Below, piece after piece: positions 26,842 through 35,528 of a DNA stretch of 64,000 bases. This DNA comes from Bacillus sp. FJAT-29937. GTDB taxonomy: Bacteria > Bacillota > Bacilli > Bacillales > Cytobacillaceae. The stretch lies in assembly GCF_001509555.1 (NCBI RefSeq), contig NZ_LMAS01000001.1, positions 342,971 through 406,970 of the forward strand, read 5' to 3'. Made by a program: the position numbers and the translations under genes. The notes beneath the pieces are model-generated. The model was not told where the DNA came from. It made no database searches and saw only the letters and a list, made by a program, of their open reading frames with translations. The first letter of the stretch is position 1; each line of letters opens with the position of its first letter.

Positions 26842-28296
26842 TTAATGATGAAACGTTAATGTTTTAATTACCACTGGTACCACGCTCGTTTGCAGCAGGT
26901 TGCCAATATCAATATAATCACCGTGTTCAACACGAATTTGGTCGATACAAATAATACTTTGGGAAGGGTTCTGAACTTTCAGGGTTTGGCCGAGAACCTT
27001 CGCATGATCACTTTCCAAAACAATAACTAATGGTTGGCTATGATCAGGTTTTAATTGAATTGATTCCAATATGGAAGCGGCCATTTCTTGGATGTCTCGA
27101 AATCCTAAATAAGGGATTTCCGTTAAATACAAGGCAAAGTTCTGACCTTCTAGCTGTGGGTCATACATTTCAACCGCCTGTTTAACAGCTTCAGGTAACT
27201 TTTTCAAACCTCCTTTTAGGTCATGTCCAAAAGCTACTTGGTAAACTGGAAGATTTCGAAGCGGCAAATCACTACTTTCAACATGGATGGTTGCTCCGCT
27301 AATTTCAGTCGTTTGTGTTCCAGCCCCTAGGACAGTTGCTCGTACGGTTTCATCCGGGCTCACCCATGACCAGTTAGATAGCTCCTTACTTTCCCTTAGT
27401 GAAGCTGCGAGCATTTCTCCAATATCGTCATATTGTGCTGTTTCAAAAGCAAGATCTTCATATTGATAGATACACTCGCTTATGCCACCAGAAAACATGA
27501 TGACATCAATGTCTTCATTCCAGTTTGGCTCGTGACCTAAGAGCAGCGGCCGATCCGAATCTCGTAATTGCCGACTTAACATGCGCGAAATGACGGACGC
27601 CATATAATCAGTAAGTGCTTTGATTTCAGGCAGATTACGAGTATCTCCATTCTTTACTGCAATCCCCCACTGTTGAAACAACTTTTTAATCGGAGGTGAA
27701 ACACTTTGGACGTAGTTTCCTGCAAACTCTATCAATCTTCCGCCAATATGTAATGTACATGTTCCGCAAAGCTTTCCCGATTTATAGACAGCAACATTGG
27801 CAGTCCCTCCGCCAATATCAATATTAGCAATCACTTTACCGGTTTTTTTCGAATACTCGTAGGCACCAGACCCTTTTGCGGCTATGATCCCTTCTAAATC
27901 TGGTCCGGCTGTCGCAACTAGAAATTCACCAGCGTGATCAGATAGGTAGTGAACCATTTCTTGGGCATTTTGCTTCGTTGCCGTTTCTCCAGTAATAATA
28001 ACAGCACCTGTTTTAATATCACGAGGCGCGATTCCAGCCTTCTGATATTCTTCCTTAACGAGTGCTTCCACCGCCTTAATATCAATCGCAGTTGCTGACA
28101 ATAAAGGAGTCCGGTAGATGGGGCTGCGATGTAATATTTCCTTATTAACAATTTCAATCCGGGGCATATGCATCCCGCCAGCCATATTCATAAGGGAGAA
28201 TTTGCTGATGACCATCTTTGTCGTACTCGTCCCGATATCAATACCTGCACTAAGAATTTCCTCTTTTTGAGGTTCGTATCGTTTGATGATTATCAC
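26842..28296 (-). CDS. eutA: Ethanolamine ammonia-lyase reactivase EutA
   Basis: Actin-like ATPase that swaps damaged cobalamin out of EutBC. The Hsp70/actin phosphate loops are visible at GIDIGTSTTKMV (residue ~18) and NIDIGGGTANVAVY, with TGETATKQNA and MFSGGISECIY. At 484 residues it is the normal length. The start is a GTG at 28296 whose ribosome site is poor: the only GAGGTG overlaps the start codon, and a 12-codon upstream frame (28293-28331) ends on it. It is the first gene behind a leader with a probable EutV-controlled terminator. Confidence 0.92.
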   Translation of the reverse strand: MIIIKRYEPQKEEILSAGIDIGTSTTKMVISKFSLMNMAGGMHMPRIEIVNKEILHRSPIYRTPLLSATAIDIKAVEALVKEEYQKAGIAPRDIKTGAVIITGETATKQNAQEMVHYLSDHAGEFLVATAGPDLEGIIAAKGSGAYEYSKKTGKVIANIDIGGGTANVAVYKSGKLCGTCTLHIGGRLIEFAGNYVQSVSPPIKKLFQQWGIAVKNGDTRNLPEIKALTDYMASVISRMLSRQLRDSDRPLLLGHEPNWNEDIDVIMFSGGISECIYQYEDLAFETAQYDDIGEMLAASLRESKELSNWSWVSPDETVRATVLGAGTQTTEISGATIHVESSDLPLRNLPVYQVAFGHDLKGGLKKLPEAVKQAVEMYDPQLEGQNFALYLTEIPYLGFRDIQEMAASILESIQLKPDHSQPLVIVLESDHAKVLGQTLKVQNPSQSIICIDQIRVEHGDYIDIGNLLQTSVVPVVIKTLTFHH

Positions 28297-28358
28297 CTCA
28301 ATTTCATATGCGGAATCGACATTGAATCCATAATTTTTTAAAAATTAAAATAAAAAAA

Positions 28359-28412
28359 ACGCCCTATACGAACGATCATTTTCATGACTGTTCATATAAG
28401 GCGTCTTTGCCT
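28359..28412 (-). promoter_or_regulatory. Terminator/antiterminator leader before eutA (candidate EutV target)
   Basis: Minus-strand RNA can form AGGC-AAAGAC-GCCT (28399-28412), a hexaloop hairpin with A at loop position 1 and G at 4, as expected of ANTAR-binding P2 hairpins. Its 3' arm overlaps the 5' arm of a 15-base stem (28359-28404, two G-U pairs) followed by eight T. So the hairpins are mutually exclusive. The upstream P1 hairpin was not resolved. Confidence 0.72.
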
Positions 28413-28477
28413 AATAAATTCTTTTGTATAGTTAAACTATAGTCTATTCTATCAATTTTGTAAAGGGTTTCATTCCT

Positions 28478-28978
28478 TTATACGAAAATTACAACCCCGT
28501 CTGTGATAGAATCCGTATATTCCTTCATCTCCTGCAAGGAATGGCATTTTACAAGACTTCTAATCTCTTCTATCCCTTTTCCGGAAATAGAAGAGGAGAT
28601 GACAATCGGTCCTCTTGGAATGACTCTTTTCAAATGATTAATGGCTGCATGAATGTCCGCTTTTTCGGAATCGCCCTTCGTTACTACCCCAATTGGAAGC
28701 TTATTAAAGCCGGTGCTGAATCCTGGGGGAAAGATTGAATTTTGTTTCGTTGCATCTTGTAAATACAACACATGGGTTACCTCAAGAGCAGTTGCCATAA
28801 TATTTTTATAGAAAAAAGGATTTTCCGTATATTCACCGGGTGTATCGACAATCCAGTCATAATAATTTAATGCTTGAGTTTTTACCGCTTCTGCCTTTCG
28901 TTCAAGGAGAGCATTTGTTAAGGTTGATTTCCCCGCCCCGATTGAGCCAATTAGCATCGCCCTATTTTTCTTCGTCAT
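28478..28978 (-). CDS. eutP: Ethanolamine utilisation protein EutP (P-loop)
   Basis: Small P-loop protein of the EutP/PduV family, 166 residues. The Walker A GSIGAGKSTL is at residue ~12, and DTPGEY, TKGD (base recognition) and SSSISGKGIEEI follow, as in small GTPases. Salmonella EutP has been reported to have acetate-kinase activity; if so here it would finish the path from acetyl phosphate to acetate and ATP. It lies 13 bases after eutS, with a strong GGAGG at its start. Confidence 0.92.
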   Translation of the reverse strand: MTKKNRAMLIGSIGAGKSTLTNALLERKAEAVKTQALNYYDWIVDTPGEYTENPFFYKNIMATALEVTHVLYLQDATKQNSIFPPGFSTGFNKLPIGVVTKGDSEKADIHAAINHLKRVIPRGPIVISSSISGKGIEEIRSLVKCHSLQEMKEYTDSITDGVVIFV

Positions 28979-28991
28979 CTTACAGCCTCCG

Positions 28992-29333
28992 TTACGATTT
29001 TGTAATTTGCGATGGAGTAAACTTTAAAGTCTCGGATAAAAATCGGTTAATTTCTTCCATCGCCATTTCTACAGAAGAAACAGATCCAATAATGACCAAA
29101 CTCCCAGTAAAGCGATCTAGAAAACCAATTTGAACATCGGCAGACTTTGTGGCAATATCCCCGGCGATAATAACGGTCTCACTTGGCGTCAATGTTAATA
29201 TCCCCATTGCACCCGCATGCTGAATCCCTAATTTATCAAACATATCAGGGTCAGGATTTGCGATTAAATGACTTAATGTGACTTGTTTTCCCGGTACGAA
29301 TTCTTGGATAAATCGTTTTTTTTCATCATTCAT
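28992..29333 (-). CDS. eutS: BMC-H shell protein EutS
   Basis: Circularly permuted, bent hexameric shell protein. The 113 residues match EutS/Pdu[20 protein letters not shown]-terminal barrel segment, then [19 protein letters not shown] and [21 protein letters not shown]. The start ATG 29333 has AGGAGG upstream. It sits between eutH and eutP. Confidence 0.94.
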   Translation of the reverse strand: MNDEKKRFIQEFVPGKQVTLSHLIANPDPDMFDKLGIQHAGAMGILTLTPSETVIIAGDIATKSADVQIGFLDRFTGSLVIIGSVSSVEMAMEEINRFLSETLKFTPSQITKS

Positions 29334-29363
29334 TACTTTGGACCTCCTAGGTGATTACCCCTG

Positions 29364-30623
29364 TTACATTGCTTTTTTAACATTTTCTTTCTTTGGTAAA
29401 TACTCATCCTTACCAATAATTCCAGCCTCGCGATCCTTTTTCTCTAATTCAAGAGCTTTTGGTACAGATAACCAATAGGCTAATCCAATACCAATAATAC
29501 CAGCAGATAATTTACCAACCATAATTGGAAGAATTAATGTTGGCTGGAAATTGGCAGTAAAGGATAAATGATCACCAAGAAGGAAGGCAGCACAAACTCC
29601 AAATGAAATATTAATAACTTTATCTTTCGGCGGCATTGTTTTGACAAGCTTAAACATAGCAAGGATATTAGCAATTGTAGCTACAATCCCAGCACTTCCT
29701 TCTTTACTTAGCCCTACTTTTCGTCCAATCGCTTCAAGTGGGCCTCCTGCATATTTCTGCAATAAATAGACCATTGGGAATGCCCCTGCTAACATAATCC
29801 CGATATAACCAGCCGTTTCTAAAGCACGGAATTGGTCATCTGCATCCGCCATGATCGGGTGGAAGCCCCAGCTTCCAAATACGTTGCTGAACAATCCAGT
29901 GAAAATTTCAACAATCGAAAATACAAGTACAAGCTTAATAGCAGCATCCATAATACGTCCAAACAACATAAAGCCTCTAATCATTAAGTCTGGAAGGAAA
30001 TATAGTCCAAGCGCTATGGCTACAACAAATATAAGAAGCGGACTTAAGTTTAACAGAACTTTCCCATAACCTAAAGCAAATTGGTATTTCGCCTCTCCTG
30101 AAGTGGAGATGAAATCGCGAAATTTCGATCCAGAAATAGTAATAATAGTACTGGAAATAAGAGCACCAATTGGAATGGTCAAAACCCCAGACATTACTCC
30201 AAGCGCCATATACTTGTGATCACGCTTATCTAACATGGCAAGACCCATCGGAATGGAGAAAACAATCGTAGCACCCGCCATAAAACCGACAATCAGTGCC
30301 ATAATCCAACCTTCCTGGGTTTGCTTTAACACTTCCGCTAATTGATATCCACCCATATCACTTGCTAAAATGGAAGTAGCCGCAATGGCTGGATCTGCAC
30401 CAATTGCTCTAAAAAACGGTCCACACACTTTGTCAATAAACCAAGATAAATACGGAATGGAAGCCATGATTCCCGCAGCTGGAACGAAAATGTGACCCAC
30501 AGCGTGGAGACCTTCCATAAATTGTTTCCCTAATCCATCATCACTATTTCGAATAGCTGCAATTGCCCCCATCACAGCACAAGCCATGATTATGTAGATA
30601 ACGATATTTCCAATCATCTCCAT
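29364..30623 (-). CDS. eutH: Ethanolamine permease EutH
   Basis: Integral membrane carrier or diffusion facilitator for ethanolamine. About ten hydrophobic segments span the 419 residues; family marks are NIVIYIIMACAVMGAIAAI, EGLHAVGHIFVPAAGIMA and DMGGYQLA. The start is ATG 30623, preceded by AAGGAGGGG; the open frame continues upstream to 30719 but that part is leader. It is the first gene after the eutV-eutH terminator/antiterminator, so it is probably induced with the compartment genes. Confidence 0.95.
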   Translation of the reverse strand: MEMIGNIVIYIIMACAVMGAIAAIRNSDDGLGKQFMEGLHAVGHIFVPAAGIMASIPYLSWFIDKVCGPFFRAIGADPAIAATSILASDMGGYQLAEVLKQTQEGWIMALIVGFMAGATIVFSIPMGLAMLDKRDHKYMALGVMSGVLTIPIGALISSTIITISGSKFRDFISTSGEAKYQFALGYGKVLLNLSPLLIFVVAIALGLYFLPDLMIRGFMLFGRIMDAAIKLVLVFSIVEIFTGLFSNVFGSWGFHPIMADADDQFRALETAGYIGIMLAGAFPMVYLLQKYAGGPLEAIGRKVGLSKEGSAGIVATIANILAMFKLVKTMPPKDKVINISFGVCAAFLLGDHLSFTANFQPTLILPIMVGKLSAGIIGIGLAYWLSVPKALELEKKDREAGIIGKDEYLPKKENVKKAM

Positions 30624-30772
30624 ATAATTCCCCTCCTTGAAAAAGTTTAATAATATATAAAACAGGAAAATGTTTGCGTCATTCATGTGAAAGAAAATAA
30701 CTAATCCAGGCATAGACAAGAATAAAATTCAAATAATAGCCTTCATTTTCTGATAGACCTGGAAAAGGCAAA

Positions 30773-30820
30773 AAGGTGCCGTACGGTTCAAAAAATAGGA
30801 ACCGCAGAGCACCTTTGCTC
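30773..30820 (-). promoter_or_regulatory. Terminator/antiterminator leader before eutH (candidate EutV target)
   Basis: Minus-strand GAGC-AAAGGT-GCTC (30807-30820) is a hexaloop hairpin with loop A1 and G4 and differs by one base from the AGCAANGRRGCUY element that I recall for eut leaders of Enterococcus and Listeria. Its 3' arm is part of the 5' arm of a terminator (AAGGTGC...CGGTTC with GAACCG...GCACCTT, 30773-30815) followed by TTTTTGCCTTTT. Confidence 0.82.
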
Positions 30821-30843
30821 GATCTATTCACTTGTGAAAGAAA

Positions 30844-31416
30844 TTACGCATTGTACTTAAGTATGATTTGCTTCGCAACATTTTCCAGCGTTACCTGCTT
30901 ATTCATGCTAATTTTCCTCATCTTTCTGAAAGCTAATTCTTCAGATAAATCGAATTTCTGCATGATGATACCTTTAGCTTTTTCAACGATTTTTCTTTCT
31001 TCCAGCTGTTTATTCATGTTCTCTACTTGTTCTCGATATCCATTTGCATTTTCGGCTTGCCTTAATGCAATCTCGACAGCTGGAATTAAATTTGCTTCGC
31101 TTATAGGCTTAACTAAGTACCCCATAATATTAGCTTGCTTCGCTTTATCAATATATTCCCTTTGACTATATGCCGTCAAAAGAAGAATGGGAATATTTGT
31201 TCTCTTCGAAATGATCTCACTTGCCTTCAACCCATTAAGTTTCGGCATTTTAATATCCATGATGATTAAATCCGGCTTTAAAGAAAAGGCCTTTTCAATC
31301 GCGGATTCTCCATCCCCTGCTTGAGCAATTACTTCATAACCTGCATCTTCCAGCATCATCACCACATCCAAGCGGACAATTGACTCATCTTCTACGACCA
31401 TGATTCTCTTTTTCAC
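30844..31416 (-). CDS. eutV: ANTAR response regulator EutV
   Basis: Antiterminator of the eut regulon. Residues 1-120 are a receiver domain (MVVEDESIVRLD acidic pocket, phosphoryl Asp in LIIMDIKMP, TAYSQ, Lys in YLVKP). The C-terminal ~60 residues are an RNA-binding ANTAR domain (RKIVEKAKGIIMQKFDLSEELAFRKMRK). The start is GTG at 31416, overlapping the eutW stop by four bases with GGGAGGTGG upstream, giving 190 residues. It likely binds the hexaloop hairpins at the eutH, eutA and possibly eutB2 leaders. Confidence 0.94.
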   Translation of the reverse strand: MKKRIMVVEDESIVRLDVVMMLEDAGYEVIAQAGDGESAIEKAFSLKPDLIIMDIKMPKLNGLKASEIISKRTNIPILLLTAYSQREYIDKAKQANIMGYLVKPISEANLIPAVEIALRQAENANGYREQVENMNKQLEERKIVEKAKGIIMQKFDLSEELAFRKMRKISMNKQVTLENVAKQIILKYNA

Positions 31417-32837
31417 GAATAAACCACCTCCCTTTCCAAAGGGAATTTGACTGTGGCAATCGTACCAGGGTCGGCACGTTCTATCGTAAAACAACCATTT
31501 AAATCATGTTCAATCATCATCTTTACAATGTCCAAACCTAGTGATGACTTTGCCTCTGGAGAATACCCGTCACCATTGTCAATTACCTGAACCTCAATAT
31601 TATCGTCCTTTTGTTTAAATAAGACTTCAATCCTGCCGTCATGGTTAGTATTAAAAGCATGTTTCACACAGTTTTGTATCAATTCATTAATAACTAATGC
31701 TACTGAAACAGCTTTATTAGAGTGTATTAGAAGCCTTGGTCCTGAATAAGTGATGTTAATTCCCCGATATTCAGGCCCCGCTTCAGATACTAACATATTG
31801 CCAATTTTCTCTATTAAACTATAAATATCAATCTCATCGACACTGGAGTTGGAAAGAATGATCTCATAAACTGACGCAATACTGGAAATACGATTCAAGC
31901 TTTCCTCAAAATGGACTTTGCTTTCCTCTGGCAATCCTCTTCGCATTTGAAGTCGTAACAGGCTTGCAACGGTTTGCAGATTATTTTTTACCCGATGGTG
32001 GATTTCACGAATTGCCACTGACTTTACAGTAAGTTCTCTTTCCTTTTCCCTAAGTTCCGTAATATTCTTAAAGATCACAAAGGTTCCATTGGACTTATCT
32101 TGGTGACCAAGTTTAATTTTCTTTACTTGAAAAACCTTGTTTAATATCGTCACTTCCTGGACTAATAGTTCATCAAGGGATTCAAGAATATCTTCTATAT
32201 CAGGAAAATACTGTACTAGCAAATTCTCGGAACAACTTTCACCAATTTCCTGAATAAGATTGGTTGCTGAAGGATTCGAATAGAGTATCTTCCCATTCTG
32301 GTCAATAAAGAATAAGGATTCTTCTATCACCTCAGGAATAATCGGCCGATTCTCTGTCATGCCAATGAGAATTTCGCTTAACGTTTCAGTCGCTTCTGAT
32401 AACGCTTCCATTTTTTGCTGATATTTCACCTGTTCACTTATATCCTTTTCCATAATTAATGTACCAATTACACGATTATTGCAGCCGTTTATTGGAACCA
32501 CACTTTGGTCCACCGTTTTGCCTTCTTGGGTTAATGCACGATTAAGAAAGATAGGCTTGCCTGTTCTTAATGTAAAAAATACCGAAGGCTCAAATGCTTC
32601 ATAGGCGAATTTACCTACAACCGGCTTCTTATAGACTGATTTAGTAGTAGTGGGTACAGCCTCAGCGACAACAATTGCATGATTGCCTTCTTTCGTAGGG
32701 CAATCCACAAAAACATTTGCTTTGTTTAAGTCAGCGATCAATGGCAAATTAACTACTACTTCTTCAATTCTTTTGACATCATCACTAGATAGATTCGTAT
32801 GAAGACGACACAATTCTTCAACAGTTAGGTTTTTCAT
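31413..32837 (-). CDS. eutW: Sensor histidine kinase EutW
   Basis: Cytosolic histidine kinase that senses ethanolamine and phosphorylates EutV. No membrane segment is present. The N-terminal ~150 residues form a GAF-like sensor, followed by a PAS domain (ESLFFIDQNGKILYSNPSA) and a HisKA_2 transmitter with phospho-His in REIHHRVKNNLQT and ATP-binding NELIQNCVKHAF and DNGDGY. The start is ATG 32837 (474 residues), because the -10 box lies at 32882 and transcription would begin inside the longer frame that opens at 32876. Confidence 0.93.
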   Translation of the reverse strand: MKNLTVEELCRLHTNLSSDDVKRIEEVVVNLPLIADLNKANVFVDCPTKEGNHAIVVAEAVPTTTKSVYKKPVVGKFAYEAFEPSVFFTLRTGKPIFLNRALTQEGKTVDQSVVPINGCNNRVIGTLIMEKDISEQVKYQQKMEALSEATETLSEILIGMTENRPIIPEVIEESLFFIDQNGKILYSNPSATNLIQEIGESCSENLLVQYFPDIEDILESLDELLVQEVTILNKVFQVKKIKLGHQDKSNGTFVIFKNITELREKERELTVKSVAIREIHHRVKNNLQTVASLLRLQMRRGLPEESKVHFEESLNRISSIASVYEIILSNSSVDEIDIYSLIEKIGNMLVSEAGPEYRGINITYSGPRLLIHSNKAVSVALVINELIQNCVKHAFNTNHDGRIEVLFKQKDDNIEVQVIDNGDGYSPEAKSSLGLDIVKMMIEHDLNGCFTIERADPGTIATVKFPLEREVVYS

Positions 32838-32881
32838 ATAAACATCTCTCCTACAGTATAGAAAGAAAGAATACATGAATT

Positions 32882-32911
32882 ATTATAGTGCTTATTGAGT
32901 ATTAATGTCAA
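32882..32911 (-). promoter_or_regulatory. Sigma-A promoter of eutW-eutV
   Basis: Perfect TTGACA (32906-32911) and TATAAT (32882-32887) with an 18-base spacer, upstream of eutW. It gives the sensor pair constitutive expression, independent of the antitermination-controlled genes. Confidence 0.85.
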
Positions 32912-32975
32912 TATTATGGACATTTTCTGAATTTTATGGAAAAGGATAGATTTTTTAATACTATGAAATCCTTAC

Positions 32976-33845
32976 TTACTTTAATTGAGCAAATTTTACC
33001 CCGCTAGCTTTATGTTTTAATACATTCACTAGTAAATCAGCCAAATAAGCGCCTGCTTCAACAGGGGGAATTCCACCATCATGGATGTTGGATATCACTG
33101 TTCTGTCTGCTTCTACCGTATCCTGATTTGGGCGGTAAATTAAATAGGCACTTATACTTTTTGATGTTGCAAGTCCAGGACGTTCTCCAATTAACGATAT
33201 AACTACATCACAATTGACAATAGAAGCTATCTCATCTTGAATCCAGACTCGGCTCCGTTTTATAAAAATTGGTTCTCCAATCGAAATGTTCTTCACCTTC
33301 AAACCTTGGATAAGTGCTGGGAGCAAATCTGGGACATTCGCTTCAATACCTGTAGAGCTTAGTCCATCCGAAACAATAATTTGTACCTGCTTGTTTTTAG
33401 CAAGATTCGCTTCAGCCCAATCATTTGATGCTTGATCAAGTCTTCTGCCGCTGTCTAAATTCATTAAATAATCATCCATTGACTCTGACCTGGACTGGAG
33501 GACTGGGAGCTTCATTTCTTTTAAAAACTCCTCTGAAACACCTTTAAAAACAGCGTCTTGAGCTGCGGCATGATCAATTCGGAAATCAAGGTATTCCTTT
33601 GTCGTCATACGTGTTCCTGTCCGGCCAATACCAATCCTTGCCGGTGTAATTGCTCGAACCTTTTCGATGGCTTCACGGTCCAACGGGGATTCTACTCTTA
33701 CCACTTTTTCTTTTTCAAAAACAATATCCCTGACAATTTGATCTACACTATCCAATTCGATTTTCTTATCTTCTTTAACCTTGTTCGTTTGTTCCACTTT
33801 CTCCAATTCTGCCATTACTTGTTTAACAATCGCCTGAATGTCCAT
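32976..33845 (-). CDS. eutC: Ethanolamine ammonia-lyase small subunit, copy 2
   Basis: Second EutC, 289 residues, intact. The core is complete: ARIGIGRTGTRMTTKEYLDF, DHAAAQDAVFKGV, IVSDGLSSTGIEANV, ERPGLATSKSISAYL and NIHDGGIPPVEAGAYL. The N-terminus (IQAIVKQVMAELEKV) is an amphipathic helix as in copy 1, but the linker is only ~35 residues. It follows the broken eutB2 by 19 bases. Sequence differs enough from copy 1 to suggest a separate lineage rather than a recent duplication. It might work with EutB1 if still translated. Confidence 0.92.
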   Translation of the reverse strand: MDIQAIVKQVMAELEKVEQTNKVKEDKKIELDSVDQIVRDIVFEKEKVVRVESPLDREAIEKVRAITPARIGIGRTGTRMTTKEYLDFRIDHAAAQDAVFKGVSEEFLKEMKLPVLQSRSESMDDYLMNLDSGRRLDQASNDWAEANLAKNKQVQIIVSDGLSSTGIEANVPDLLPALIQGLKVKNISIGEPIFIKRSRVWIQDEIASIVNCDVVISLIGERPGLATSKSISAYLIYRPNQDTVEADRTVISNIHDGGIPPVEAGAYLADLLVNVLKHKASGVKFAQLK

Positions 33846-33864
33846 TTAGTGAACTCCTCCTTTC

Positions 33865-35223
33865 TTATTTAAAAATCGATAAATCTCCTGCGCGGTCAGT
33901 TAGGCGACCATTTTCCATAATCCCGATTTTCTCCAGCCAAATTTCAAATTCTCGTAATGGGCGCAGGCCAAGCATTTCTCTTAAACTAGCATCATCATGG
34001 TAGCTCGTATCTTGATAGCTAAGCATGACATCATCTCCTCCTGGTACACCCATGTAAAAATTCGCCCCAGCAAGTGCGGTCAACATTCCCCCAATTTCCT
34101 GATCGTTTTGGTCTGCTTGCATATGGTTTGTATAGGTTGGAGCAATTCCCATTGGAAGTCCATGTAATTTCCCCATAAAGAGATCCTCAAGGTCAGCGCG
34201 AATCAATTGTTTGCCATCGTATAGTGTTTCAGGCCCAATGAATCCTGATACATTATTAACCATGAACGGCTTCCAATGGCGCGCATAGCCATATGTTCGT
34301 GCTTCGAGTGTCTGCATATCAACGCCAAGATGGGCATCAAGTGATACTTCTGATCCTTGTCCAGTCTCAAAGTACAACTGATTGGGACCTGTAGATGTAC
34401 CGTATTTGGCCATCATCTCTGATGCTTCATCCAATAATGCTTTTGAAATACCGAAATCATTATTAGCTGCCTGAGTCCCAGCAAGACTTTGGAACATTAG
34501 AGCTATCGGTGCCCCTTTTTTCAATGCTTGCATCTGTGTGGTAATATGCGCAAGGACACAATTTTGCGTTGGGATTTCCCATTTTTGGATGAAGTCATGG
34601 GTCATGTGTAATATTCTTGACACAGATTCAACCGAATCATTATTCGGATTAACACCAATAACCGCATCCCCAGAACCGTAAGACAATCCCTCTTTAAGTG
34701 AAGCTAATATTCCTTCTGGATTATCAATTGGGTGATTGGGCTGACAGCGGAATGCTAACCGTCCCTTTTCACCAATTGTTGTATTACAATGTGCTATCGG
34801 TCTTATTTTTTGGGAAGCTACTACTAAATCAATACTCGACATAAGTTTGGCCACACCGGAAATCATCTCACTTGTTAAACCCTTGCTAATACGAAATAAA
34901 TCAGATGTGTGCGTCTTGTGGGATAAAATATAATCCCTCAATTCTCCAACTGACCAATTCGATATTTCTTTTTAAATAAATTGATTGAGACCATCATAGA
35001 TAATTCTGGTCACTTCATCCGCTTCGTAAGGAATCACTGGATTTTCATAAATCTCTTTTAAAGTAAGTTCACTTAGCACGACCTTTGCAGCCATTCGTTC
35101 CAAATAAGATTGAGCCGCGATTCCCGCCATCTTATCCCCAGACTTTTCCTCACTTGCTTTTGCTAAAATCTCCTTAACCGAATTGAATTGGAATCTTTGA
35201 TTCTTAATAGTACATGCAAACAT
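33865..35223 (-). pseudogene. eutB: Ethanolamine ammonia-lyase large subunit, copy 2, interrupted by an in-frame TAA
   Basis: A complete EutB reading frame (about 452 codons plus stop) except for one in-frame ochre codon at 34972-34974 (codon 84). Both sides read on in the same frame: GLNQFI, stop, KEISNWSVGELRDY. Copy 1 has Tyr at this position (EPVYQSIKNWSVAELR), so a single TAT/TAC to TAA change explains it. The rest keeps SYGSGDAVIGVNPNNDS, LYFETGQGSE and GGDDVMLSYQ, and differs from copy 1 at GIAPTYTNHMQ. An internal TTG (34941) has a badly spaced GGAG, so a useful 3' product is doubtful. The stop is TAA, so Sec recoding cannot rescue it. Confidence 0.88.
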
Positions 35224-35319
35224 AATATCTCCCCCCTAGTCATGCAGAGCCCTTCTTAGTAATACTAAATCGAATCTAATGGAACCGTTTTCACAGGAAG
35301 GGACTCTTTAAAACAAAAA

Positions 35320-35370
35320 GAAGCCTTAAAAGTTAACCATAGCCGGTTAACTTTTAAGGCTTCTTCACCT
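35320..35370 (-). terminator. Leader terminator before eutB2, with a weak EutV-like hairpin
   Basis: Perfect 19-base inverted repeat (35320-35338 and 35345-35363) with a six-base loop, followed on the minus strand by TTTTTGTTTT. Just upstream, AGGT-GAAGAA-GCCT (35357-35370) can form a hexaloop hairpin overlapping the terminator arm; loop G4 is kept but A1 is G. It may be a third EutV target or simply stop the tRNA-Sec transcript. Confidence 0.75.
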
Positions 35371-35389
35371 AGTTTTTTCACTTATATAA

Positions 35390-35398
35390 ATTATAGCA
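35390..35398 (-). promoter_or_regulatory. Extended -10 promoter before the eutB2 leader
   Basis: TGCTATAAT, an extended -10 box, with no good -35. Transcription would begin near 35383 and enter the terminator leader within about 20 bases. Confidence 0.55.
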
Positions 35399-35528
35399 AG
35401 AAGTTGTTTAAAAAGATAGACTATTTTGTGTATGAGATTTCGATTAGAGTACAACTTCCCAAATATATAAATAGGTTGGCTTTATTCGGTTAAGGTAAAT
35501 CATCTCTATCAAACAATGTAAATTAACT

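Noticed and set aside
34972-34974. Recoding of the eutB2 stop as selenocysteine
   Set aside because: The codon is TAA; the Sec machinery reads TGA only.
28293-35400. Adenosylcobalamin riboswitch in the eut cluster
   Set aside because: Intergenic spaces are short and I saw no B12-box-like sequence; only terminator/ANTAR-type hairpins.
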